Part shown: piece by piece, positions 51,363-59,599 of the stretch
How positions within the stretch are numbered: the stretch's first letter is position 1
How the letters are laid out: every line of letters starts with the position of its first letter
Origin: Chryseobacterium ureilyticum
GTDB taxonomy: Bacteria > Bacteroidota > Bacteroidia > Flavobacteriales > Weeksellaceae
Direction of reading: 5' to 3'
DNA length: 64,000 nt
Assembly (NCBI RefSeq): GCF_900156735.1
Contig: NZ_FTOL01000010.1
Coordinates: forward strand, 57,595 to 121,594
The notes under the pieces: generated by a model
Seen by the model: only the letters and a program-made list of their open reading frames with translations
The model's database searches: none
Told to the model about the DNA's origin: nothing
Position numbers and translations under genes: made by a program

Positions 51363-52178
51363 TTAATCTTTATTCGGAGTTAACTTGTGCGTTTTACTAT
51401 ATTCTGCAAAGACCTTTTTCAGTTCGAACTCTATAGCTGCTTTACTAAAGTCTTTTCTGTACTTTTTAGATAGTTCCTGCGCGTCTTCAGCATAATATAG
51501 AAATGCATCAATCTGTTCCTCTTCCATTCCATATTTTTTTAGAAAGGTTAAATCCACTTCGTTTTTAAGCCTTGTCATAAAAGCTTGATACTCGCCATAT
51601 GTTGCCTTTGTAATTTTTGGTTTCGTGGCTTTATTAAATAATCCTATTGCAGCTCCTATCACTTTTAAAACATCTACTTGTCCGGCATTGAAGTCATGTC
51701 CGCTAAAAGTTTTTGAAATAGTATTTTTAGGTAACGGCTCATTCAATGGTCTTTTTAAATATTCATTCACGTCAGACTTTAACGTTTTTAATTTTTGAGA
51801 TTCATTAAAACGTTTACTATCTTTTTCAAGGTTTCCAGTTGGCTTAAAAGCAATTTTTACTTCCGGAATTTCAATTTCTTCTCTTTTAAGAATGATCAAT
51901 AAAGGAGTATTAAAATCATCTTCTGAAATTTTTTTAACTGATCGGAAATATCCTTCTTTTACGAATCTTATCTCATCATTTTCGGCAGCATCAATTGTAA
52001 ATCTCCCGGAGGTATCGCTCAATGTATTGGTCTGTTTTGAAATATTTACAATCAATACAGGATTTATATTTACATTGCTGTTATCGGTAACAATTCCTGT
52101 AATTTTTTGTTGTGAAAATACTGTACCGGATATTAAAAGCATAGCCGTATACAAACTTGGTTTGGTTATTGTTTTCAT
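51363..52178 (-). CDS. CarboxypepD_reg-domain protein, tandem paralog 2
   Basis: Middle member of the tandem trio, 271 aa. A signal peptide (LYTAMLLISGTVFSQ) is followed by the beta-sandwich (ITGIVTDNSNVNINPVLIVN and DEIRFVKEGYFRSVKK), the linker PTGNLEKDSKRFN and the helical domain (~130-265), with TRLKNEVDLTFLKKYGMEEE. It is separated from its neighbours by 31 and 3 bases, so the three genes form one operon. A TonB-receptor-like N-terminal domain without a barrel suggests a soluble or surface protein. Its role is unknown. Confidence 0.83.
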   Translation of the reverse strand: MKTITKPSLYTAMLLISGTVFSQQKITGIVTDNSNVNINPVLIVNISKQTNTLSDTSGRFTIDAAENDEIRFVKEGYFRSVKKISEDDFNTPLLIILKREEIEIPEVKIAFKPTGNLEKDSKRFNESQKLKTLKSDVNEYLKRPLNEPLPKNTISKTFSGHDFNAGQVDVLKVIGAAIGLFNKATKPKITKATYGEYQAFMTRLKNEVDLTFLKKYGMEEEQIDAFLYYAEDAQELSKKYRKDFSKAAIEFELKKVFAEYSKTHKLTPNKD

Positions 52179-52181
52179 GGG

Positions 52182-52925
52182 TTATTTTTGCGTCTGCGGT
52201 GCCCGATATGATGAAATTCTTGTGAGTACAAATCGTTGAAATCTATTAAGATCGGCATCACTGCAAAATCCGTATTTTAAAATCTTTTTTCGTTCAAATC
52301 CACCTGCCAAAACATAGGAAATAAAATGATCAATGAGTGGTTTTTCTATTTTAAGATTGGTAAAATATTCTTCACCCAAACTAGCTTTGATATACTTCAT
52401 CAGATCAATATCATCCCATTTATCTTTGACACTCCCAACAACAAAACCTTCTCCTTTAGGCTGTACAAATTCACCTGGTTTTGCAGCCAATATTCTGGGA
52501 TCAGACTTCTGCGAAATATATTGACTTATTTCGGCATTCAGCTTTAATACTTTTTTAGGTCTGTTATAGTTTTTTGAATCTATCTTCAGATTTCCGGTGA
52601 TTCCCTGCTTTACCTCTACCTCAGGAATTTCGATAATAGTCCGTACAAGACCTACATTCATGGGAGATTGCGTATCTTCCTGAGACACTTTTCTGCTCAG
52701 TCTTTCGTAGCCTGCCTTTACAAAGCGAAGTTCGTCTCCTGCTCGTCCGGAAATCATAAAATGTCCATCTCTGTTTGATAACACCAATTCATCTGTTCGG
52801 ATATTAATCACATTTACATCTTGTATTTCAGAACCCTCAGAAGTAATTCTCCCGAAAATATAACTTTGCGCTTTTGCCTGAAGAAAAAGAAGAAGAGATA
52901 AAATAAAGAATAGTTTTAGTTTCAC
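52182..52925 (-). CDS. CarboxypepD_reg-domain protein, tandem paralog 1
   Basis: First member of the tandem trio, 247 aa. A signal peptide (LFFILSLLLFLQAKAQ) precedes the beta-sandwich (YIFGRITSEGSEIQDVNVIN, DELRFVKAGYERLSRK), the linker ITGNLKIDSKNYN and a C-terminal helical domain (VKDKWDDIDLMKYIKASLGE and TNLKIEKPLIDHFISYVLAG). On the minus strand, TAGCTTTG (52950-52943) just upstream fits the -7 promoter box for the operon. The strand order is 52182, 51363, 50522 in transcription. Confidence 0.83.
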   Translation of the reverse strand: MKLKLFFILSLLLFLQAKAQSYIFGRITSEGSEIQDVNVINIRTDELVLSNRDGHFMISGRAGDELRFVKAGYERLSRKVSQEDTQSPMNVGLVRTIIEIPEVEVKQGITGNLKIDSKNYNRPKKVLKLNAEISQYISQKSDPRILAAKPGEFVQPKGEGFVVGSVKDKWDDIDLMKYIKASLGEEYFTNLKIEKPLIDHFISYVLAGGFERKKILKYGFCSDADLNRFQRFVLTRISSYRAPQTQK

Positions 52926-52942
52926 GGGCTGTTTTTATAAAG

Positions 52943-52950
52943 CAAAGCTA
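52943..52950 (-). promoter_or_regulatory. -7 box for the tandem CarboxypepD_reg operon
   Basis: Minus-strand TAGCTTTG matches TANNTTTG, 18 bases before the start codon of the first gene. The -33 box is not clear. Confidence 0.4.
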
Positions 52951-53107
52951 AAATTATTTTTAAATTATCCGATAAGTTTAACCTCCCTTAACGCCTTTTA
53001 ATATTTCTTTTCAATTTTTGTTCCTGGAAACTGTTAAACAGCTGGATCAAATTGTTAAAGTTTCTTTTAAATTTTAGCTAACTTGCAGTCTCAATTCTCT
53101 TTCTACA

Positions 53108-56100
53108 ATGCAAAATTCTTATACAGTCATCAATGCCTCTGCCGGATCTGGGAAAACTTATGCCCTGGTTCAAAGGCTTCTGATGATCTGTCTCCGTTAT
53201 CCGAATCAACAGCAATCAATAAGAAATATTCTCGCGTTGACTTTTACCAATAAGGCAGCGAATGAGATGAAGGAAAGAATTTTATCCTGGCTTGGAAATT
53301 TTGCCGCCGGTAATTATGCTGAAAATGCAGATCTTAAGAATATCCAGAAAGCTTTCGAAGAACAAGGTCTGAAAATTACCATTGACGAGTTACACAATCG
53401 ATCCAAAAAGTTACTGGATCACATTCTTCATAATTATTCCACATTGAATATCGGAACAATTGACCGTTTTAATTCAAGACTGGTAAGAAGTTTTTCTTAT
53501 GAATTGGGATTGGCGAAAAACTTTAATCTCGAAATTGAAGCGGAACCATATTTAATTGAAGCAGTAGATAAAATGCTGGATCAGATCGGCGAGAATGAAA
53601 CGATCTCCAATTCTTTTATGGATTATGTAGATTATAGCCTTGAGAATAATGAAAGGATTAATCTTAACAAAAATCTATATGATTCTGCGAAAGAGTTTGT
53701 GAAAGATATTCACTATGAACATCTGAAAAACAACGAAAGTTTTGATGATGCCAATTATGAAGATATAAAGAATACGCTCCGTAAAGAAATCATCCTGAAT
53801 AAAAAACAATCTGCCGAACTTGCTGCCGCTGCTATAGATTTATTCAAATCCAGAAATATTGAGATAGAAGACTTTGCACAGGGCAAAAACGGAATTGGAG
53901 GATTCTTTACAAAAGTCATTGATTTTTATCAACAGAAAAGAGCAGGATTTCCTTTTCCTACTACACAGGAAGAGTCTGTGATTAATAACTACAGAAAGGG
54001 AGCTTCTTCAAAATCAAAGCATAAAGAAACTGATATTCTTGAAATTCTCGATCAGCTTATTGAATGTAGAATGAGATTGATTCTCCTTTATATTGAAACA
54101 CAGAAGAAAGAGAAAGTATTATCGGCTTTACTGCCTTTAAAGGTTAATAAAGATATTCAGGATGAGCTTAAAAAGATTGAGGAAGAAAATGATCTTGTTT
54201 TACTTTCAAAATTTAATATTCTGATCAATGAAAATCTTAAAAATGAGCCTTCTGCATTTATTTATGAGAAAGTAGGTTCACAGTTTCAACATTATTTCTT
54301 TGATGAGTTTCAGGATACTTCAGAACTTCAATGGCAGAATTTTGTTCCGTTGAGAGATCATAGTGTCTCCTCTGAAAATACATCGTTTACACTAGTTGGG
54401 GACCCAAAACAGAGTATCTACAGATTCCGAGGTGGAGAAAGCAAGTTGATGCTGGACATTATCAACAAAAAGGAGTTTTCGCCCAAGGAAGCCGATCTTC
54501 TTGTTTTAAAGGATAACTGGCGAAGCGCTAGGAATATTGTACAGTTTAATAATGAACTATATCAATATCATTCCGAAAATCTTGAAGAAGAACATAAAAA
54601 TATTTTCGGCACGGATGCTGAACAAAGCCCTAAATCAAAAATTGATGGAAGAGTAAAAGTAAATTTAATAGAAAATCTTACGAACGACGAGTTTTATGAT
54701 GATACTTCGGAAAGTATGCGAAAGGATATTCAGGAGTGTCTGAATAACGGCTTTAAGTTTTCTGATATTACAATTCTGTGCCGTGGAAATTTTGATATTT
54801 TCAGTTATTCTCAAAAGCTGGGTAATTTAAAAGTAAATTATAATGGTGAGGAAACAAATATTAAAACGATATCTGATAAAGGTCTTACACTGGAACTATC
54901 CAATACACTAAAAGCTGTAATTGAATTTCTACGATGGGAGATCAATCCTAAAAATAGAACTTGCCTGATCATGATGATGTATCATCTGAATACGCTTGGA
55001 AAAATTCATATGTCAGATTTTACGCTCAATATGCTGGAAATACTGAGTATTGAAAGTCATGATGAGATTCTTCAGTTTATTCAGCAGAAATATGCTTTAC
55101 AGCTTAAACAGGATAATTTCCCAAGATTTAATCTTTATAATTTTATTGAATATTACATTAATGAATTTTCTGTAGAGAATAAAGAGACCGATTTCCTTCT
55201 GAACTTTCTGGAAATGCTTTTCAACTTTACTCAAAATGCCGGGGTAAGTACAAAAGAGTTTTTAAAGTATTGGGATGAAGAGGCTTCTTCGTATACAATT
55301 CAGGCTTCTGAAAATATTGATGCTATTCAAATCATGACGATTCATAAGTCTAAGGGATTAGAATTTCCAATCGTATTTATCCCAATGATTAATAAAAACA
55401 GGGATAGCGAATTTACGAACTGGTTTGAGACCAGTGAAAGTGCTGCTTTAAAATCGGTAAATATTAATCAGTTTAGCAAGAATCTTGAGGTTTATGATGA
55501 GCAAATACAATCCTTTAATAAGAAAAATTCTTATAAAAATCTGATTGACAGGTTATGTTTACAGTACGTAGCAACAACAAGACCTGTTGAACAGTTGTTT
55601 TTCTATCTACAAAAGGCAAATAAGACGTCCAATAATCTGGAGCTGTTAGAATTTATTCAAACAAAAAATACGGAAAACGCGGACGAATTTGATCTTTATG
55701 AAGTGAATCCTGAGATGTTAAAGAAACATTCAAAAACCAAAAGTTCAACTTTTAAAACACAGAATATTCAGAATCTGAAAAATGTGAATGAAAAGACGAC
55801 TTCCATTAAAATTGCCACTCCTTCCAAAAATTACCAGGTTCGTAATGAAAAAGTAAGAATTGGACTTTTCGTCCACGAACTTTTATCAAAGATCAATACT
55901 GAGAAAGATATTAACAGAGTATTGGAAGGTTATGCACTGGAAGGACAGATTACGATTGAAGAGAAGAATGAAATTCAGGCAACTTTGCAGGAGATCATAA
56001 AAAAGTATGCGGAATTTTTTGATGATAAATGGGAGGTAATCAATGAAAAAGATATCATGATTTCTGAAAATGGAGAAAGTTATATTTCAAGACCAGACCG

Positions 56101-56248
56101 TATTCTAAAAAGCGAAGATGGTTATATTATTGTTGATTTTAAAACCGGGGAACCAAAAGAGAAAGATGAATTACAGGTACAGGGATATAAAAATATTCTG
56201 AAAAGGCTTGGTAAAAAGGTTATAAAAACACAAATCATTTACCTTTAA
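53108..56248 (+). CDS. UvrD/RecB-type helicase-nuclease (AddA-like)
   Basis: DNA end-processing enzyme for recombination repair, 1046 aa. Helicase motif I is INASAGSGKTYALVQRLL (about residues 8-25); others are FLALTFTNKAANEMKER-like LALTFTNKAANEMKER, DEFQDTSELQW (motif II), LVGDPKQSIYRFRGG (motif III) and IQIMTIHKSKGLEFPIVF. The C-terminal ~150 residues form a PD-(D/E)XK nuclease domain: IGLFVHELLS, SRPDRIL and YIIVDFKTGEPKEKDELQVQ. This layout is AddA/RecB-like. The partner AddB or RecC is not adjacent, although in many genomes they are neighbours. A TTG and TAACTTG pair upstream is a weak promoter. Confidence 0.93.
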   Translation: MQNSYTVINASAGSGKTYALVQRLLMICLRYPNQQQSIRNILALTFTNKAANEMKERILSWLGNFAAGNYAENADLKNIQKAFEEQGLKITIDELHNRSKKLLDHILHNYSTLNIGTIDRFNSRLVRSFSYELGLAKNFNLEIEAEPYLIEAVDKMLDQIGENETISNSFMDYVDYSLENNERINLNKNLYDSAKEFVKDIHYEHLKNNESFDDANYEDIKNTLRKEIILNKKQSAELAAAAIDLFKSRNIEIEDFAQGKNGIGGFFTKVIDFYQQKRAGFPFPTTQEESVINNYRKGASSKSKHKETDILEILDQLIECRMRLILLYIETQKKEKVLSALLPLKVNKDIQDELKKIEEENDLVLLSKFNILINENLKNEPSAFIYEKVGSQFQHYFFDEFQDTSELQWQNFVPLRDHSVSSENTSFTLVGDPKQSIYRFRGGESKLMLDIINKKEFSPKEADLLVLKDNWRSARNIVQFNNELYQYHSENLEEEHKNIFGTDAEQSPKSKIDGRVKVNLIENLTNDEFYDDTSESMRKDIQECLNNGFKFSDITILCRGNFDIFSYSQKLGNLKVNYNGEETNIKTISDKGLTLELSNTLKAVIEFLRWEINPKNRTCLIMMMYHLNTLGKIHMSDFTLNMLEILSIESHDEILQFIQQKYALQLKQDNFPRFNLYNFIEYYINEFSVENKETDFLLNFLEMLFNFTQNAGVSTKEFLKYWDEEASSYTIQASENIDAIQIMTIHKSKGLEFPIVFIPMINKNRDSEFTNWFETSESAALKSVNINQFSKNLEVYDEQIQSFNKKNSYKNLIDRLCLQYVATTRPVEQLFFYLQKANKTSNNLELLEFIQTKNTENADEFDLYEVNPEMLKKHSKTKSSTFKTQNIQNLKNVNEKTTSIKIATPSKNYQVRNEKVRIGLFVHELLSKINTEKDINRVLEGYALEGQITIEEKNEIQATLQEIIKKYAEFFDDKWEVINEKDIMISENGESYISRPDRILKSEDGYIIVDFKTGEPKEKDELQVQGYKNILKRLGKKVIKTQIIYL

Positions 56249-56420
56249 AGCCTAATACCTTATATTTCTAAAAAATATCATAGAATTAAGATAAAAAACA
56301 TCTAAAATAGAAAAGGTTTGATTATTTTTATTCACATTACAATCTAATCAATTATGTACTTGAACGGATAAAAATTCAAGTTAGAAAGTTGGCAACAATT
56401 TTCTAAGTAACTAAAAACCC

Positions 56421-56645
56421 ATGAAAATATATTTAGTATCTTTTCTCATAAGTATCATCACCATGACTATGTCAGGAGTTGTCGTATTTAATATTCTAGA
56501 TTATATAGATCCGCCGGTAACGAAAGAAGGTTTTCGATATATGCCTACGGAAAATCTTGTAAAGTCTTTTTTTTCTAGCTGTATCATTGGAGCTGTTGTT
56601 TTTATTTTAGCTATCAGAATACAAAGGCAAAGACGGAATAAATAA
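56421..56645 (+). CDS. hypothetical two-helix membrane protein
   Basis: A 74-aa protein with two membrane helices: residues 4-25 (YLVSFLISIITMTMSGVVVF) and 50-65 (FFSSCIIGAVVFILA), with a short polar linker (YIDPPVTKEGFRYMPTENLV) and a basic C-terminus (RIQRQRRNK). I recognise no family. It is followed 5 bases later by another small membrane protein gene, so the two form a unit. The function is unknown. Confidence 0.6.
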   Translation: MKIYLVSFLISIITMTMSGVVVFNILDYIDPPVTKEGFRYMPTENLVKSFFSSCIIGAVVFILAIRIQRQRRNK

Positions 56646-56650
56646 ATTTT

Positions 56651-57043
56651 ATGCTTGAAAATTTTATCTTTAAAAACTGGAAGGCATTATTTCATTTTCA
56701 ATGGATCAGCTTTAGTCTCTTCATTGTCTTAACTATTATCTATTATTGGGATAAAACGGCACATATTTACTTTAATCAGAATCCTGATACCATCAATTCT
56801 CAAAGTATATTTTCGTTGCTCATGACCTATCTTTTTATTTCCTTCATATTCATTACCATATTATATCCGATATTATTTCTGCTACAAGCTTATTTTATCC
56901 AGAAAAAAGAAATGGCTAGCAAAAAATTAATTTTACTGTTTGCTTTATATCTATTATCCATTGTTTCGCTCTTTTCACTTTATACTATTAATAATAGTCA
57001 CTCTTATACAAAACGTTTTATAATAGCAATAATATTAAACTAA
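56651..57043 (+). CDS. hypothetical three-helix membrane protein
   Basis: A 130-aa integral membrane protein with helices near residues 15-32 (FHFQWISFSLFIVLTIIY), 52-76 (LLMTYLFISFIFITILYPIL) and 98-113 (LFALYLLSIVSLFSLY). No motifs or family are recognised. It lies directly behind the 56421 gene. The short distance and shared membrane character suggest a two-protein complex, but this is only context. Confidence 0.6.
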   Translation: MLENFIFKNWKALFHFQWISFSLFIVLTIIYYWDKTAHIYFNQNPDTINSQSIFSLLMTYLFISFIFITILYPILFLLQAYFIQKKEMASKKLILLFALYLLSIVSLFSLYTINNSHSYTKRFIIAIILN

Positions 57044-57189
57044 AAACATAGATTAAAAATAAAGTACTAAAAATAAATCACATACAATATCTGAATAATA
57101 AGTTTGTGCAAAGCTGACCTGGCTGTTTATTTTTGCTTTAAATTGGATTAAAGCTCACTTCTATTGAATATTGATATCACTATATAAAA

Positions 57190-57217
57190 AAACCACTATT
57201 CTATAGAACAGCGGTTT
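57190..57217 (-). terminator. terminator after ferritin gene
   Basis: AAACCACTATTCTA / TAGAACAGCGGTTT stem with wobble pairs and no loop; on the minus strand it is followed by TTTTTTATATA. It lies 27 bases after the ferritin stop codon. Confidence 0.75.
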
Positions 57218-57243
57218 CTTATTGTTTAAAACGTTTTAAATTT

Positions 57244-57753
57244 TTAAGCAGTTGTATCAGGAGTAAATACTCTTTGAGATAATTCCTGGTCAAAAAGGTA
57301 TAATGCAGATGGATTATCGCATACCATTTTGATCTTTGTTACGTACTGAGAAGCACTTGCCTCTTCTTCTACCTGTTCGTTGATGAACCATTGAAGGAAC
57401 GATGTTGTTGCAAAATCTCCTTCTTCGTTAGCATTCTTTACAATATTAAAAATACTTTTAGTAACTACTTTTTCATGTGCCAATGCTTTTTCAAAAATAT
57501 CCGTTGCACTTTCGAACTCATGTGGAGGTTTTGGAATTTCTCCGATGATGATCTCTCCACCTACGTCATTCAGGTAATCAAACATTTTATCTGCGTGCAT
57601 TAATTCTTCTTTGCTTTGTACTCTGAAGTAGTTGGCAATTCCGTCCAGGTCTTTACCTGAAAACCATGCAGACATTGAAAGATAATATTGAGCGGCGTAT
57701 TGTTCGTGAGAAATTTGTTCGTTAATTAATTTTGCAATTTTTTCGCTAACCAT
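57244..57753 (-). CDS. ftnA: ferritin
   Basis: Cytoplasmic iron-storage protein of 169 aa, a non-heme ferritin. The start is ATG 57753 (MVSEKIAKLINEQISHEQYA); the extra 16 codons upstream overlap the promoter and are rejected. Ferroxidase-site residues are visible in EQYAAQYYLSM (Glu near residue 17), QSKEELMHADKMFDYL (Glu and His near 50), and the C-terminal helix with FLQWFINEQVEEEASA. A well-matched promoter lies upstream. It has its own terminator and is probably expressed alone, perhaps in response to iron. Confidence 0.96.
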   Translation of the reverse strand: MVSEKIAKLINEQISHEQYAAQYYLSMSAWFSGKDLDGIANYFRVQSKEELMHADKMFDYLNDVGGEIIIGEIPKPPHEFESATDIFEKALAHEKVVTKSIFNIVKNANEEGDFATTSFLQWFINEQVEEEASASQYVTKIKMVCDNPSALYLFDQELSQRVFTPDTTA

Positions 57754-57771
57754 AAGTATTAAATTTATATT

Positions 57772-57802
57772 CAAAAATAGGGAATAAATGCCCGAAATCA
57801 AA
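57772..57802 (-). promoter_or_regulatory. Bacteroidota-type promoter of the ferritin gene
   Basis: On the minus strand TTTG (57802-57799), 19 bases, TATTTTTG (57779-57772). Both boxes and the spacing fit the consensus, and the -7 box lies 18 bases before ATG 57753. This also supports the shorter ferritin start. Confidence 0.72.
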
Positions 57803-57825
57803 AGTTTTACGGAAAATTAATACAG

Positions 57826-57851
57826 AAAGGATGGAAAAAACTCCATCCTTT
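57826..57851 (-). terminator. hairpin after the DUF4890-like gene
   Basis: AAAGGATGGA / TCCATCCTTT with a 6-base loop. On the minus strand no strong T-run follows, so it is a weak terminator or a message-stabilising hairpin. Confidence 0.5.
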
Positions 57852-57880
57852 ACACATTAAAAAATCAAAATTATGAACTG

Positions 57881-58327
57881 TTATTTTGCTTCCGGAGCAG
57901 CAGTATTCATCGGCTTTTTCATCATTCTTCTATCCTTCATTGCCATTCTTTTCTGTTCCATCTTAGCTTTTCTGTCAACCTGCCATTTATCATATTGTTC
58001 AGGAGTAAGGATTTTCTTCATATCAGCGTCCATTTGTGCTCTTTTAGCCTTCATATCCTCCATTTTAGCTTGTCTTACTTCTTTATTCTTTTCAAACTCT
58101 GCTTTCATTTCAGATTTTCTTTTTTCATGCAATGTTTTTATCTGAGCTACTTGTGATGGATTAAGGTTAAGATCCTTCTGCATCTGTGCCATATGTTCCT
58201 GCTCTTTTTGTTGCATTTTCTGCTGCATTTCTGCTCTCCTTGTTTCTCTATCCTGTGGAGTTGTCTGTTGTGCCATTGCAAAACTTCCCATACCGATAAA
58301 TGCTATTGCTAAAACTAATTTTTTCAT
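57881..58327 (-). CDS. exported coiled-coil protein, DUF4890/Spy-like
   Basis: A 148-aa exported protein with signal peptide VLAIAFIGMGSFAMAQ. The mature part is highly charged and helical, rich in Met, Lys, Glu and Gln, with the LTPEQYDKWQ motif near residue 110 that is typical of Spy/CpxP-type periplasmic proteins and DUF4890 members (ATP-independent chaperones or metal-binding). Many Met residues (MQQKMQQKEQEHMAQMQKD and MEQKRMAMKDRRMMKK) might bind copper or protect against oxidation. The role is inferred from the family only. Confidence 0.83.
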   Translation of the reverse strand: MKKLVLAIAFIGMGSFAMAQQTTPQDRETRRAEMQQKMQQKEQEHMAQMQKDLNLNPSQVAQIKTLHEKRKSEMKAEFEKNKEVRQAKMEDMKAKRAQMDADMKKILTPEQYDKWQVDRKAKMEQKRMAMKDRRMMKKPMNTAAPEAK

Positions 58328-58451
58328 CTCTTTAAAATTTAATTAATTGTTATTATACCTTTTGGATTAATCATTAAACCATAAGTTAAATTAACACATT
58401 CGTAAATAATGTTAATTTTTAATAAAAATAAATTAAAAATAAAGCAAAAAA

Positions 58452-58478
58452 AAGGACAGATTATAAAAACCTGTCCTT
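58452..58478 (-). terminator. terminator after the GFR-repeat protein gene
   Basis: AAGGACAG / CTGTCCTT with an 11-base loop; on the minus strand it continues with TTTTTTTGC. It lies 29 bases after the stop codon. Confidence 0.7.
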
Positions 58479-58506
58479 CACACCACTTAAATATAATATA
58501 TGAAAA

Positions 58507-59460
58507 TTAATTCCTTACTAAGCTTCCTCTAAACCCACCACCGTTACTACGATTTTGGCTTGGAGCAGGGCTTTCAGATCTTTGCTGTCTGAAGCCACCA
58601 CTACTTCCGTTTCTGAATCCGCTGTTATTTTCTCTTGCAGGCGTTGATTCTCTCTTCACCTCATTATTACTTCTAAACCCGCCACCATTATTGTTTCTGA
58701 ACCCGCCATTATTATTTGAGTTTGTTCTGAATCCATTATTATTGTCAGAATTATTTCTGAAACCTTCGGAGTTATTTCTAAAGCCTCCATTGTTATTTTC
58801 TCCACGGAAACTTCCGCCTGAGTTTCTGAAACCATTATTCGGTCTGCTTGTATTTCTGAAGATTTCGAAAGTAGGGTTATCCGCTCTTCTATATCTTGAT
58901 CTGTCTATTCTGTAGATATTGATATTTACATTTCTATATCTTGGCATTACAGAATATCTTGGTCCATAATATGTTCTTCTGTAATCCTGGAAATATACAA
59001 TGGGACTTCTTCCTCTGTAATAATTATTCTGAAATACGACAAATACCCTTGGTCCCATGATTCTTTCCAAAGCATAAAATCTATCATAATACCATCTATC
59101 AGGATTATAACGATAGAAATTATCCCAGGCAGTAAAACTTGCGTAAAGATTATTCAATCTCATAATCTGATCTACCTGCCAACGGTTTAATCTGTTTTGG
59201 ATAAAGAAACCATTCCAGTCTATATTAATAATACTATTTCTGTAGTCGTCATAGTAGCTTTGATAATAATCACCCGGATAGTAATCCTGAGGATAATTGT
59301 AATAATAATCATCCGGGAAATAATTCCTGTCATCTTCATAATTATAATAACCGCCACCATTCTGATAATAACCATCATCACCCCAACCATTATTCGGATA
59401 TTGTTGAGCAGACGTCAAAACGCCCAGCCCAAAAGCTAATCCTAAAAATATTTTTTTCAT
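58507..59460 (-). CDS. exported GFR-repeat low-complexity protein
   Basis: A 317-aa exported protein with signal peptide FLGLAFGLGVLTSAQ. Residues ~18-75 are rich in Tyr, Asp, Asn and Gly (GYYQNGGGYYNYEDDRNYF). A central region (~78-200) is a helical and beta domain with many aromatic and Arg residues (INIDWNGFFIQNRLNRWQVD). Residues ~205-315 carry about ten imperfect copies of a GFRNN/GFR-G unit separated by Asn, Ser and Gly. The C-terminus ends in FRGSLVRN, which is not a T9SS domain. It resembles adhesive, nucleic-acid-binding or phase-separating tails, but no function is known. Confidence 0.8.
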   Translation of the reverse strand: MKKIFLGLAFGLGVLTSAQQYPNNGWGDDGYYQNGGGYYNYEDDRNYFPDDYYYNYPQDYYPGDYYQSYYDDYRNSIINIDWNGFFIQNRLNRWQVDQIMRLNNLYASFTAWDNFYRYNPDRWYYDRFYALERIMGPRVFVVFQNNYYRGRSPIVYFQDYRRTYYGPRYSVMPRYRNVNINIYRIDRSRYRRADNPTFEIFRNTSRPNNGFRNSGGSFRGENNNGGFRNNSEGFRNNSDNNNGFRTNSNNNGGFRNNNGGGFRSNNEVKRESTPARENNSGFRNGSSGGFRQQRSESPAPSQNRSNGGGFRGSLVRN

Positions 59461-59529
59461 CTTTATAGTCGTTAATTGGTTAGTATATAACAGAATATCT
59501 TAATTCTATCTTTTTGATACAAATAAAAA

Positions 59530-59561
59530 AAAGAAGTTAAATCCTGAGATTAAACTTCTTT
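59530..59561 (-). terminator. terminator after the glucanotransferase gene
   Basis: AAAGAAGTT / AACTTCTTT with a long AT-rich loop; the minus strand continues with TTTTTTATTTG. It lies 38 bases after the stop codon. Confidence 0.65.
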
Positions 59562-59599
59562 CAAAATATCGATAACAAACTGATAATCAAGTGTTAAAT

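Noticed and set aside
58691..59439. Plus-strand frames rich in Leu/Pro/Phe or Ile opposite the GFR-repeat gene
   Set aside because: They arise from the complementary strand of Asn/Gly/Tyr-rich codons; one is almost pure Ile/Val, which is not protein-like.
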